Shown here: positions 27,493-35,605 of the stretch, piece after piece
Layout: each line of letters starts with the position of its first letter
Position numbering within the stretch: position 1 is the stretch's first letter
Source of the DNA: DASRDU01 sp035560235
GTDB taxonomy: Bacteria; Acidobacteriota; Blastocatellia; RBC074
Direction of reading: 5' to 3'
Assembly (NCBI GenBank): GCA_035560235.1
Contig: DATMAG010000037.1
Span: forward strand, 62,001-126,000
Length of the DNA: 64,000 bases
The notes under the pieces: model-generated
What the model was told of the DNA's origin: nothing
Database searches by the model: none
The model's input: only the letters and a program-made list of their open reading frames with translations
Program-made: the position numbers and the translations under genes

Positions 27493-29187
27493 ATGCCGCA
27501 GAAAATTTACGATGCCATCGTCGTCGGTTCAGGCGCCACCGGAGGCTGGGCAGCGAAGGCGCTGACTGAAAAAGGCATGCAGGTCCTGGTACTCGAAGCC
27601 GGGCGACAGCTCGATCCGCTGAAGGATTTCACCGAACATCATTCGCCCTGGGAACTGAAATATCGCGGCCTCGCGCCTGGTTCGGTCTATGCGCCGCGCC
27701 AGCCGATTCAGTCGCGCTGTTATGCGGGCAACGAATACAGCGCGCACCTGTTTGTGGACGACATTGACAACCCTTACACGACGCCTGCTGACAAGCCGTT
27801 CTGGTGGATTCGCTCGCGCCAGGTCGGTGGCCGCACCATCGTCTGGGGTCGGCAGTCCTACCGTTACTCCGATTATGAATTCAAGGCCGCCAGCCGCGAC
27901 GGTTACGGCGAAGACTGGCCGCTCAGTTACAAAGATCTCGAACCTTATTACTCCGAGGTCGAAGAGTTCATCGGCATCAGCGGCTCGTATGAAAACCTGC
28001 CGCAACTGCCCGACAGCCGATTCCTGCCGCCGATGGCGATGACCTGCGGCGAGCACCTGCTGAAAAAGGCCGTCGAGAAAAATTTCAGCAATCGCAAGGT
28101 CATCATCGGTCGCGCCGCCATTCTGACCAGACCGCACAATGGCCGCGCTGCCTGTCACTGGTGCGGCCACTGTGATCGCGGCTGCACGACCTTCTCTTAT
28201 TTCAGCAGCCCCGGCTCAACGCTGCCTGCTGCGGCAAAGACAGGCCGGATGACGCTGCGGCCCAACGCGGTCGTCCGCGAAGTGCTGATTGACACAAACA
28301 CCGGCAAGGCCAAAGGCGTGCGGATCATTGATCAGAACACGAAGCGCGATTACGAGGAATACGCCAGAGTCGTCGTGCTGTGCGCCTCGACGCTCGAATC
28401 CACGCGCATTATGCTCAACACAAAAACGCGCCAGCATCCGAACGGCCTCGGCAATTCATCGGGCGCGCTCGGTCATTACCTGATGGATCACATCTACCCG
28501 ATGGGTGTGCGCGGCATCATGCCGAAGCTGCGCGGCCAGGCTTACGATTATTCTGACGGGCGCGCCAACGGCATCTATGTGCCGAAGTTCAGAAACGTCT
28601 TTGACAAGCACCCGAAATTCATTCGCGGTTACGGCATGCAGGGCAGCGTCAATATGGGCTACAACTACTGGAAGACAAAATACATTCCCGGCTTCGGCGC
28701 TGACTTCAAGAAACAGGCGCGCGAAATTCCGTATGAACCGAACTTCTTTCTCGGCGCGTGGGGCGAGATGCTGCCGCGCTTCGAGAATCGCGTGACGATC
28801 AATCAAAACAAGGTGGATGCGTGGGGCATTCCGGTGCTGCACATCGAATGCACGCATTCGGACAACGAAGCCGCGATGGCCGCTGACGCCTTTGAATGCG
28901 CAAAGGAGATGGCCCTCGCCGCCGGAGCCGAAATCACGGGCGAAGTCAGAAACCCGTCGCCTCCGGGCTTCTGCATTCACGAAGTCGGCACGGCCAGAAT
29001 GGGCGCGGACAAAAAAACCTCAGTCCTCAACAAGTGGAATCAGTCGTGGGATGTGAAGAACCTGTTTGTGACCGACGGCGCGTGCTTCACGTCCATCGGC
29101 TGCGCCAACCCGACGCTGACGATGATGGCGATTACCGCGCGAGCGTGTGATTATCTTGTCGAAGAGTACAAGCGCGGAAATCTGTAA
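27493..29187 (+). CDS. GMC family FAD oxidoreductase
   Basis: 564 residues, SD GGGAGAA. FAD-binding N-terminus YDAIVVGSGATGGWAAKAL ... LVLEAG. Middle motif ACHWCGHCDRGCTT and FAD-contacting GRTIVWGRQSYR. The C-terminus has the GMC His region FCIHEVGTARMGADKK and NLFVTDGACFTSIGCANPTLTMMA. It resembles choline/glucose dehydrogenase-type enzymes and membrane-linked gluconate-2-dehydrogenase flavoproteins. The gene's last 96 bp recur at 29968-30061 beyond the toxin-antitoxin genes. Confidence 0.9.
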   Translation: MPQKIYDAIVVGSGATGGWAAKALTEKGMQVLVLEAGRQLDPLKDFTEHHSPWELKYRGLAPGSVYAPRQPIQSRCYAGNEYSAHLFVDDIDNPYTTPADKPFWWIRSRQVGGRTIVWGRQSYRYSDYEFKAASRDGYGEDWPLSYKDLEPYYSEVEEFIGISGSYENLPQLPDSRFLPPMAMTCGEHLLKKAVEKNFSNRKVIIGRAAILTRPHNGRAACHWCGHCDRGCTTFSYFSSPGSTLPAAAKTGRMTLRPNAVVREVLIDTNTGKAKGVRIIDQNTKRDYEEYARVVVLCASTLESTRIMLNTKTRQHPNGLGNSSGALGHYLMDHIYPMGVRGIMPKLRGQAYDYSDGRANGIYVPKFRNVFDKHPKFIRGYGMQGSVNMGYNYWKTKYIPGFGADFKKQAREIPYEPNFFLGAWGEMLPRFENRVTINQNKVDAWGIPVLHIECTHSDNEAAMAADAFECAKEMALAAGAEITGEVRNPSPPGFCIHEVGTARMGADKKTSVLNKWNQSWDVKNLFVTDGACFTSIGCANPTLTMMAITARACDYLVEEYKRGNL

Positions 29188-29215
29188 CTGAAGATGAGAG
29201 CAGCGGTGAGGTGAT

Positions 29216-29494
29216 ATGGCCAGAGTGAAAATCCGGTTTGATCAGGCAGGCCCGGCGCAGCGGCGGAAGGCAATCCGGCAGATGGGGCAGCATCTGGATA
29301 TAAATGAGAGTCTCGAATCACTGATTCAGACGATGCACGCTTATGAAGCACAGTTCGGGATGAGCACGGTCGAATTTTATGCGCGCTACCTGGCGGGAAA
29401 GATGGGAGACAGTCGTGACGTGATGCGCTGGGCCGGAGCGTTCGATGATTATCAGGCATTGCTGCGTGAACACTTCCGCCACGCTGCTGCCTGA
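29216..29494 (+). CDS. Putative antitoxin partner of TumE-type toxin
   Basis: 92 residues, SD GAGGTG, 12 bp upstream of the next gene. No DNA-binding motif is obvious, but the C-terminal stretch YEAQFGMSTVEFYARYLAGKMGDSRDVMRW matches the sequence style of the small proteins encoded next to DUF6516/TumE toxins. It lies 28 bp after the GMC gene. Assignment as antitoxin rests on size, order and partner. Confidence 0.7.
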   Translation: MARVKIRFDQAGPAQRRKAIRQMGQHLDINESLESLIQTMHAYEAQFGMSTVEFYARYLAGKMGDSRDVMRWAGAFDDYQALLREHFRHAAA

Positions 29495-29505
29495 AACATT
29501 CAGCC

Positions 29506-29946
29506 ATGCGCGATGTGCTTCAGTATTTCGATCTGATTGCCCGGATGATCGAACTCAGCCCGGCTGTTTCGGCAGAGGTTGAGCTTGATCAGCGCGACCA
29601 CAAGCGTGGCGCTGTGGATGGCACGTTGTACTTTGCTGACGGATCGCGGCTTGAATTCACGGAAAGAATCGTGATCGAACGCGCTCACCCGGTAAAGCGC
29701 GATTATCGTTATCAGTATGTGCGCCATGAGGCTGCTGTTTTTCGTTACGACAATGCGCCGCATCACCCGCTGTTGCCGGGCTTTCCGCACCACAAACACA
29801 TCGGGCGCAGAACAGTTCCGGCAGCAGAGCCATCACTGAAGGAGGTTTTGCAGGAAGTCAGCGCGCTGCTCAGTGACGAACCTGCTCAGACTTCAGCCAC
29901 GCCACGCAAAAGCAGATCGAAGCGCCGAGTGAAGCGGGATAAATGA
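29506..29946 (+). CDS. TumE-family (DUF6516) toxin
   Basis: 146 residues. The core GTLYFADGSRLEFTERIVIER ... KRDYRYQYVRHEAAVFRYDNAPHHP is the signature region of TumE-family toxins. A Lys/Arg-rich tail follows (KSRSKRRVKRDK). With the 92-residue gene just upstream it makes a compact toxin-antitoxin operon. Mode of killing is not inferable here. The pair is bounded on the left by the end of the GMC gene and on the right by a diverged copy of that end, which suggests the pair was inserted as a cassette. Confidence 0.75.
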   Translation: MRDVLQYFDLIARMIELSPAVSAEVELDQRDHKRGAVDGTLYFADGSRLEFTERIVIERAHPVKRDYRYQYVRHEAAVFRYDNAPHHPLLPGFPHHKHIGRRTVPAAEPSLKEVLQEVSALLSDEPAQTSATPRKSRSKRRVKRDK

Positions 29947-29967
29947 AATGCCGATGCGCGCCCTGCT

Positions 29968-30061
29968 TTCATCGGCTGCGCCAGCCCGACGCTGACGATG
30001 ATGGCGATTACGGCGCGGGCGTGTGATTATCTGGTCGAAGTACAAAAAAGGAAACCTGTAA
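29968..30061 (+). pseudogene. Diverged second copy of the GMC gene 3' end
   Basis: This stretch matches 29092-29187 (the last 32 codons of the GMC gene) with about ten substitutions and a 2-bp deletion. Most differences are synonymous (ACC/ACG, CGA/CGG, CTT/CTG, AAT/AAC) or conservative (Arg to Lys). If the deletion is repaired it reads EEYKKGNL-stop against EEYKRGNL-stop. It has no start codon and is not a gene on its own. It marks the right edge of the toxin-antitoxin insertion. Confidence 0.9.
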
Positions 30062-30132
30062 AACCCGGGTGCGAGAGGCCTGGACAGTGCTGGTTCATCC
30101 GCCTCTGCTTCTGTTATGACAGCTCAACAACT

Positions 30133-31092
30133 ATGAAACTACTGATTATCTGCATCGCTCTGACGATCTTTCTGAATATCACCGTGACTGCACAGAACAC
30201 CGCACAGCAACTTGGTTTCAACCCGAATGACAAGGTGCTGATTGTGCATGCTGACGATGTCGGCATGTCGCATTCGGTGAATATGGCGACCATCGAAGCC
30301 CTCAAACATGGCCTGGTGACTTCGGCTTCGATTATGGTGCCGTGTCCCTGGTTCCCTGAGATTGCGGCTTACGCGAAGGAGCATCCTGAAATTGATTTCG
30401 GGCTGCACCTGACGCTGACGAGCGAATGGAAACATTATCGCTGGCGACCTGTCGCGCCGATTGACAAGGTACCGGGCCTGCTCGATGCCGAAGGCTTTAT
30501 GTGGCGCTCGGAACGGCAGACTGCGGCCAAAGCCACGCCGCAGGAAGTTGAAACCGAACTGCGCGCCCAGATCGAACGCGCCCTGGCTTTCGGCATCAGA
30601 CCGACGCATCTCGATACGCATATGGGCACGCTTTACACGCGCCGGGATTATTTTGACGTTTATACAAAGCTCGGCAAGGAGTACGGCATTCCGGTGATGG
30701 TCATGCGCGCCACGCCTGAATCAATTGCCTACGGCAAGGCCAGCGGTTCGCCGATCAATGAAGAAGTGCTGCGCCAGGTCGAAGCTGACGGCTTTGCGCT
30801 GCTCGATTACCTCGTCACCGGAGTTGAAGGCAAAACGTTTGAGGAACGCAAAAAGGCTTATCACACGCTGCTGCGAAATCTGAAGCCGGGCGTGACGATG
30901 CTGATTGTCCATCTCGGTTATGACAACGACGAACTGAAAGCCATCACCGGTTCGTGGCCGCAGCGGCACGGCGATTTTCTTTCCTTCACCGATCCCGAGA
31001 CGAAAAAGCTGATGGATGAACTCGGCATCAAAACCACTACCTGGCGCGAAATGGGAAAGATTGCCTGGAAGAATAAAAAGCAGACGAACTGA
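30133..31092 (+). CDS. YdjC/ChbG-family carbohydrate deacetylase, secreted
   Basis: 319 residues from ATG 30133, which begins a signal peptide (MKLLIICIALTIFLNITVTAQ). An earlier in-frame ATG lies inside the duplicated GMC tail and is not believable. The deacetylase metal site is visible: VLIVHADDVGMSHSVN (Asp), FGLHLTLTSEW (His) and RPTHLDTHMGTL (His). YdjC/ChbG enzymes remove acetyl groups from chitobiose-type or other oligosaccharides. Periplasmic localisation is unusual for ChbG but common in Acidobacteriota homologues. Confidence 0.88.
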   Translation: MKLLIICIALTIFLNITVTAQNTAQQLGFNPNDKVLIVHADDVGMSHSVNMATIEALKHGLVTSASIMVPCPWFPEIAAYAKEHPEIDFGLHLTLTSEWKHYRWRPVAPIDKVPGLLDAEGFMWRSERQTAAKATPQEVETELRAQIERALAFGIRPTHLDTHMGTLYTRRDYFDVYTKLGKEYGIPVMVMRATPESIAYGKASGSPINEEVLRQVEADGFALLDYLVTGVEGKTFEERKKAYHTLLRNLKPGVTMLIVHLGYDNDELKAITGSWPQRHGDFLSFTDPETKKLMDELGIKTTTWREMGKIAWKNKKQTN

Positions 31093-31096
31093 AGCA

Positions 31097-31199
31097 CAGC
31101 CACGATGGAGGATTGAAACCGGAGAGTGGAGAATGCAGCCGGGCGCGAGGCTCATCAGGCTGATTCATTCGTGATCATTCGTGTGCATTCGTGGCTGTT
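31097..31199. repeat. Nested word repeat (CATTCGTGNN arms enclosing GGAGAAT words)
   Basis: ACAGCCACGA (31098-31107) and TCGTGGCTGT (31190-31199) are inverted arms of the CATTCGTG family. The right arm comprises CATTCGTGAT, CATTCGTGTG and CATTCGTGGC. Between them sit GGAGAGTGGAGAATG words of the other family. One repeat type thus lies inside the other. It occupies the YdjC-GNAT gap. Confidence 0.7.
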
Positions 31200-31221
31200 T
31201 CTCTTCATTCCTGAAAGTCGT

Positions 31222-31764
31222 ATGACGATCAGCATCCGGCCCGCCATTACTGAAGACATTCCTGCGCTTGAGCGGCTGATTCCCGCTTCGGTGCGCGGCC
31301 TCAGTGCGGGTTATTACACGCCGCAGCAGATCGAAAGCGCGCTGGTTTATGTGTTCGGTGTGGACACGCAACTGATTGCCGATGGCACTTACTTTGTCGC
31401 TGAAGCTGACGGCGAAATTGCAGGCTGCGGTGGCTGGAGCAGACGCCGCACATTGTACGGCGGCGATCAGATGAAGGCTGAGGCCGACCCACTGCTTGAC
31501 CCGGCTACTGATGCGGCGCGCATCAGAGCCTTTTTCATTCATCCGCGTTATGCGCGCCGTGGCATCGGCACGCTGATAATCGAAGTCTGCGAGGATGCCG
31601 CACGCGAAGCCGGATTCAGCCGCCTGGAACTGATGGCGACGCTGCCCGGACTGCCGATGTACGAGGCCGGAGGCTACACCGTGATTGAAAGAGTCGAATC
31701 GGTTCTGCCCGATGGTGAAAGGCTGCCGCTCGCGCGAATGGGAAAAAGTCTGCGAGAAGGCTGA
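31222..31764 (+). CDS. GNAT family N-acetyltransferase
   Basis: 180 residues from ATG 31222 (MTISIRPAITEDIPALERL). The acetyl-CoA loop is FFIHPRYARRGIGTLIIEVCEDAA (about 108-130), followed by LPGLPMYEAGGYTVIERV. Single-domain size fits. A longer frame upstream runs through word repeats and is rejected. The acceptor is unknown. Confidence 0.87.
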   Translation: MTISIRPAITEDIPALERLIPASVRGLSAGYYTPQQIESALVYVFGVDTQLIADGTYFVAEADGEIAGCGGWSRRRTLYGGDQMKAEADPLLDPATDAARIRAFFIHPRYARRGIGTLIIEVCEDAAREAGFSRLELMATLPGLPMYEAGGYTVIERVESVLPDGERLPLARMGKSLREG

Positions 31765-31806
31765 GGCAGCGCGGAAACGAAAGCGTGCCCGCGCTGCCCC
31801 GCGCGC

Positions 31807-31986
31807 TTATTTCGCGCAGCCGCAACCGGTCGGGCATTCGCATTGCGCGCCGCAGCCACAGGCCGAACCGCAGCAGCACGCAGTCGGCTGGCTGTTGGTC
31901 GCGCCGGACTGACCGCAGTCGCAGTTCGTCGCGTGACAGGGATTGCAGGAACAGTTGCTGGTGGTCTGACTGGCGTAATTGTTCAT
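31807..31986 (-). CDS. Metallothionein-like cysteine-rich protein
   Basis: 59 residues, ATG 31984-31986 behind a strong AAGGAG 7 nt upstream. Fourteen cysteines are arranged as CSCNPC, NCDC, CCC, CGC, CEC and CGC, with no aromatic residue beyond one N-terminal Tyr and almost no hydrophobic core. This composition is that of a metallothionein that sequesters Cu, Zn or Cd in the cytoplasm. It lies 150 bp downstream of a metal-type ECF sigma gene, which runs the same way and is divergent from the metal ATPase. An ECF-like promoter is at 32064-32093. It is too short and unusual for routine gene finding. Confidence 0.88.
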   Translation of the reverse strand: MNNYASQTTSNCSCNPCHATNCDCGQSGATNSQPTACCCGSACGCGAQCECPTGCGCAK

Positions 31987-32063
31987 GATTTTCTCCTTTT
32001 CAATTCAGCATTGGTGTTGAGCAATGCCGCCGCGCTGGCGGCATTTTTCGTTCTGCACCCCTG

Positions 32064-32093
32064 CTGACGGAGCAGGTCACAGGGCATTACACC
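32064..32093 (-). promoter_or_regulatory. Candidate ECF-sigma promoter for the metallothionein gene
   Basis: On the minus strand GGTGTAAT is followed after exactly 17 nt by GTCAG. The plus-strand site at 32788-32817 has GGTGTAAG, 17 nt, GTCAG. TGTAA-type -35 and CGTC/GTC-type -10 elements are the usual form of ECF promoters. The predicted leader is about 70 nt. Confidence 0.6.
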
Positions 32094-32136
32094 TGGTCAG
32101 CGAAAATTTTTCTGAAGGCTGAAATAAAGTTTCCGG

Positions 32137-32763
32137 TCAGTGCTGCACGCCGCAATCTTTGTGCGCTGAATCGCTGTCGGGCCGGCAGTCGCAGTCAAGA
32201 CAGCCGTGCGTGGCGCAGCTTCCGCAACTGCGCACAAGCCGACGGCGCAGCGCTTCGCGGGCGCGATGAACGCGCACTCCGGCATTGTTCGGATTGATGC
32301 CCTGTTCCTCAGCAAAGGTGCGCACGGCAAGGCCGTCGAGATCAACGCGCTGAATGGCAGCGGCATATTCCGGCTTGAGCGTGCTGATCAGCGAAGTCAC
32401 GCACTCGCAGACCGCATTCATCATTTCGCTGTCAGGCGCGGCCTCATTGAATTCAACCGCCACCTGCTGCATCGCGCGGGCTTCAGCGTCGCGGCGACGA
32501 TAATGATCAATCAGCGCATTGCGCAGCATCCGGTAAAACCACGCGACAACCGATTCCTGCTGCCGCAGCGAGGACAGACGCGGCAGGCCGCGCACAAAGG
32601 CTTCCTGAAGAATATCCTCAGCGACTTCGCGTGACTGGACGCGGCGCTCAAGAAAAGCCAGAAAGCGCCGGTGATTTTCGACCAGCACGCGTGCCATATC
32701 ATCGCTGATTACTTCCGGCTCATCAGCCGTAATGTCCGTTGTCTCCGGCATTGAAATGTCCAT
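32137..32763 (-). CDS. ECF sigma factor with C-terminal cysteine-rich domain (CorE-like)
   Basis: 208 residues. Sigma region 2 spans about 25-95 (DILQEAFVRGLPRL ... VVAWFYRMLRNALIDHYRRR) and region 4 about 125-175 (LKPEYAAAIQRVDLDG ... VRVHRAREALRRRL). After the helix-turn-helix comes SCGSCATHGCLDCDC ... KDCG, six cysteines. In CorE of Myxococcus a C-terminal cysteine-rich domain senses metal directly, without an anti-sigma factor. No anti-sigma gene is present here either. It likely controls the adjacent metallothionein and metal ATPase. ATG at 32761; an alternative ATG lies four codons in. Confidence 0.85.
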   Translation of the reverse strand: MDISMPETTDITADEPEVISDDMARVLVENHRRFLAFLERRVQSREVAEDILQEAFVRGLPRLSSLRQQESVVAWFYRMLRNALIDHYRRRDAEARAMQQVAVEFNEAAPDSEMMNAVCECVTSLISTLKPEYAAAIQRVDLDGLAVRTFAEEQGINPNNAGVRVHRAREALRRRLVRSCGSCATHGCLDCDCRPDSDSAHKDCGVQH

Positions 32764-32787
32764 CTCAGCCAGCCCCTTTCAAATGCG

Positions 32788-32817
32788 GGTGTAAGATTTC
32801 TGCTGCTGCTGTGTCAG
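32788..32817 (+). promoter_or_regulatory. Candidate ECF-sigma promoter for the P-type ATPase gene
   Basis: GGTGTAAG (32788-32795), 17 nt, GTCAG (32813-32817). It has the same two boxes and the same spacing as the metallothionein promoter at 32064-32093 on the other strand. It lies in the divergent gap between the sigma gene and the ATPase, about 95 nt before the ATPase start. A small CGGTG-ATGA-CACCG hairpin falls within the leader. Confidence 0.6.
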
Positions 32818-32917
32818 CTTTGTGAAAAGACAGGGCCGGTGATGACACCGACAACGATCTGCCTTTTGAGACATAATATCGGTCAGATCAGAACCGGCAC
32901 AATCGAGGGAGGAGAAG

Positions 32918-35500
32918 ATGACAAACACAAAGGTAACTGATCCGGTCTGTGGCATGACCGTTGATCCCGCAACCGCAAAGTGGAGTTACGAACACGCAGG
33001 CACGCACTATTATTTTTGCAGCCCCGTCTGTCGCGAAAAGTTCAGTGCCGATCCGGCAAAGTACCTCGCGCCCCAGGCCGCGCCCGTCACGATTCAACCG
33101 GCTCCGCGCAGCCTGCCCATCGCTGAAGCAAAAGCCGCCGAGACAAAGGCCATTGATCCGGTCTGCAAAATGACCGTTGATCCGGCGACGGCTGAATGGA
33201 GCTGCGAACACGCCGGACAGCGATATTACTTTTGCAGCCGGATGTGCTTTGAAAAATTCAGCATTGATCCGCCGCAGTTCCTTGTGCCAAAACTCGTTGC
33301 CCTGGGCGGCCTCAGCGCAAAGCCGCCAGCCGCTGACATGTCGCACATGATGCCGTCATCAACGCTCACACGAGGCGGCAGGGCGCAGGAATATTTCTGC
33401 CCGATGGATCCCGAAGTCGTCAGCGACCGCCCTGGCGCGTGTCCGAAATGCGGCATGGCGCTTGAACCGCGCACTGTCACGCTCGATGAAGGCGAGAACC
33501 CCGAACTGACCGAAATGCGGCGACGCTTTCGCATCAGCCTGGCGCTGACAGTGCCGGTCTTTCTGCTGGCCATGTCAGAGATGATTCCAGGCCAGCCGGT
33601 GCAGCAGACAATCGGCCATCGCCTCATCACGCTGATTCAGTTTGCGCTCTCGACTCCGGTGGTGTTGTGGGGCGGGTGGCCGTTTTTTGAGCGTGGCCGG
33701 GCTTCGATCATCAATCGCAGTCCGAATATGTTCACGCTGATTGCCATCGGCATCGGCACGGCCTATCTTTACAGCGTCGTCGCAACTTTCTTCCCGAATA
33801 TCTTTCCTCAGTCCTTTCGCGGTCACGGCGGCGAAGTCGGCGTTTACTTCGAAGCCGCCGCCGTCATCACGACGCTCGTGCTGCTCGGCCAGGTGCTTGA
33901 ACTGCGCGCCCGCTCACAAACAAGCAGCGCCATCAAATCGCTGCTCGGTCTTGCGCCCAAAACCGCCCGCGTCATTCGCAGCAACGGCACGGAAGAAGAC
34001 ATCCCGCTTGAATACGTCGTCACCGGCGCGAGGCTGCGCGTGCGTCCCGGCGAAAAGATTCCGGTTGATGGAGTCGTAATCGAAGGCGAAAGTTCAGTTG
34101 ACGAATCAATGATTACGGGCGAGCCAATCCCGGTTGAAAAAAGCGCAGGCAGCAAAGTCACCGGCGGCACAATCAACGGCACAGGCAGTCTGGTGATGCG
34201 CGCCGAGCGCGTCGGCAGCGACACGCTGCTTGCACAAATTGTGCAGATGGTCAGCGAAGCACAGCGCAGCCGCGCCCCGATTCAGCGCATCGCTGATACC
34301 GTTTCAGCCTGGTTCGTCCCGGCAGTCGTGCTGGCCGCTGTGCTGACCTTTATCGTCTGGTCTGTAGTCGGCCCCGAACCGCGCTTCGTTTACGCGCTGG
34401 TCAATGCCGTCGCGGTGCTGATCATCGCCTGCCCGTGCGCGCTCGGCCTCGCCACGCCGATGAGCATTATGGTCGGCACGGGTCGCGGCGCACAGGCCGG
34501 AGTCCTGGTGCGCAACGCCGAAGCCCTGGAAACACTGGCGAAAGTTGACACGCTGGTGCTCGACAAAACCGGCACAATCACCGAAGGCAGACCGCAACTC
34601 GTGTCAGTCATCACCGCTGACAGTCGCAGTGAAAACGAACTGCTGAAGCTCGCCGCGAGCCTTGAAAAAGCCAGCGAGCACCCGCTTGCCGCCGCCATCG
34701 TCGCAGGCGCACAGCAACGAGGCATTCAGCTTTCACCCGCAAAAAACTTTCGCTCAATCACCGGCAAAGGCGTAACCGGCACAGTTGACGGCATTGAAAT
34801 CGCGCTCGGCAATCTGAGCCTCTTTGATGACTTGAAGTTTGATGTCAGTTCTCTGAAGGATCGCGCCGAAGCGTTGCGGCGCGACGGGCAGACGGTGATG
34901 TTCATCACCAGCGGCGGGCAGCCTGCGGGACTGATTGGCGTAGCCGATCCGATCAAATCAACTGCGGCAGAAGCCATTCAGTCATTGCACCAGGCGGGCC
35001 TGCGCGTAGCGATGCTGACCGGCGACAGCCGCACTACTGCTGAATCCGTCGCCCGCAAACTCGGCATTGATGAAGTCATGGCCGAAGTCCTGCCGCAGCA
35101 GAAAAGCGAAGTCATCGCCCGCCTCAAAAGCGAAGGCCGCACGGTAGCAATGGCCGGTGACGGCATCAACGACGCCCCCGCGCTCGCCGCCGCCGATGTC
35201 GGCATTGCGATGGGCACAGGGACTGACGTAGCGATGGAGAGCGCAGGCATCACGCTCGTCAAAGGCGACCTGCGCGGCATCGTGCGCGCCCGCAATCTGA
35301 GCCGGGCCACCATGCGCAACATCCGGCAGAATCTCTTTTTCGCGTTTGTCTACAACGCGCTCGGCATCCCGCTCGCGGCAGGCGTGCTCTATCCGGTCTT
35401 TGGATTGCTGCTCAGTCCGATGATTGCGAGCGCAGCGATGACTTTCAGTTCAGTGTCTGTCATCAGCAATGCGCTGCGGTTGAGAAAGGCTGATTTGTGA
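32918..35500 (+). CDS. Cu+/Ag+-type P-type ATPase with two YHS domains
   Basis: 860 residues, SD GGGAGGAG. In place of the common GMTCxxC metal-binding domain it has two YHS domains: TDPVCGMTVDP ... YYFCSPVCREKF (about 5-50) and IDPVCKMTVDP ... YYFCSRMCFEKF (about 85-130). A heavy-metal-binding domain follows, EYFCPMDPEVVSDRPGACPKCGMAL. The catalytic core is standard: TGE loop (ITGEPIPVEK), CPC in IACPCALGLATP, DKTGTITEG and GDGINDAPAL. CPC together with the last-helix MTFSSVSV motif points to Cu+ or Ag+ export. Confidence 0.92.
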   Translation: MTNTKVTDPVCGMTVDPATAKWSYEHAGTHYYFCSPVCREKFSADPAKYLAPQAAPVTIQPAPRSLPIAEAKAAETKAIDPVCKMTVDPATAEWSCEHAGQRYYFCSRMCFEKFSIDPPQFLVPKLVALGGLSAKPPAADMSHMMPSSTLTRGGRAQEYFCPMDPEVVSDRPGACPKCGMALEPRTVTLDEGENPELTEMRRRFRISLALTVPVFLLAMSEMIPGQPVQQTIGHRLITLIQFALSTPVVLWGGWPFFERGRASIINRSPNMFTLIAIGIGTAYLYSVVATFFPNIFPQSFRGHGGEVGVYFEAAAVITTLVLLGQVLELRARSQTSSAIKSLLGLAPKTARVIRSNGTEEDIPLEYVVTGARLRVRPGEKIPVDGVVIEGESSVDESMITGEPIPVEKSAGSKVTGGTINGTGSLVMRAERVGSDTLLAQIVQMVSEAQRSRAPIQRIADTVSAWFVPAVVLAAVLTFIVWSVVGPEPRFVYALVNAVAVLIIACPCALGLATPMSIMVGTGRGAQAGVLVRNAEALETLAKVDTLVLDKTGTITEGRPQLVSVITADSRSENELLKLAASLEKASEHPLAAAIVAGAQQRGIQLSPAKNFRSITGKGVTGTVDGIEIALGNLSLFDDLKFDVSSLKDRAEALRRDGQTVMFITSGGQPAGLIGVADPIKSTAAEAIQSLHQAGLRVAMLTGDSRTTAESVARKLGIDEVMAEVLPQQKSEVIARLKSEGRTVAMAGDGINDAPALAAADVGIAMGTGTDVAMESAGITLVKGDLRGIVRARNLSRATMRNIRQNLFFAFVYNALGIPLAAGVLYPVFGLLLSPMIASAAMTFSSVSVISNALRLRKADL

Positions 35501-35605
35501 ATTGCCTGAGGTTACAGGTCAGCGCATGATAAACTTCAACTCGCAATCCGAAATTTATCTGATTTGCTGAGGCAGGAACATCAGTCCGATTTTGAAGGAA
35601 TGACC

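Noticed and set aside
29188..29967. Tail duplication as an ordinary transposon target-site duplication
   Set aside because: Target-site duplications are a few bases to about a dozen and identical. Here 90-96 bp copies differ mostly at synonymous sites, and no transposase or terminal inverted repeat is present.
29998..30132. Longer N-terminus for the YdjC-type deacetylase starting in the duplicated GMC tail
   Set aside because: The in-frame ATG belongs to the tail copy (MMAITARACDYL). A signal peptide starts cleanly at 30133.
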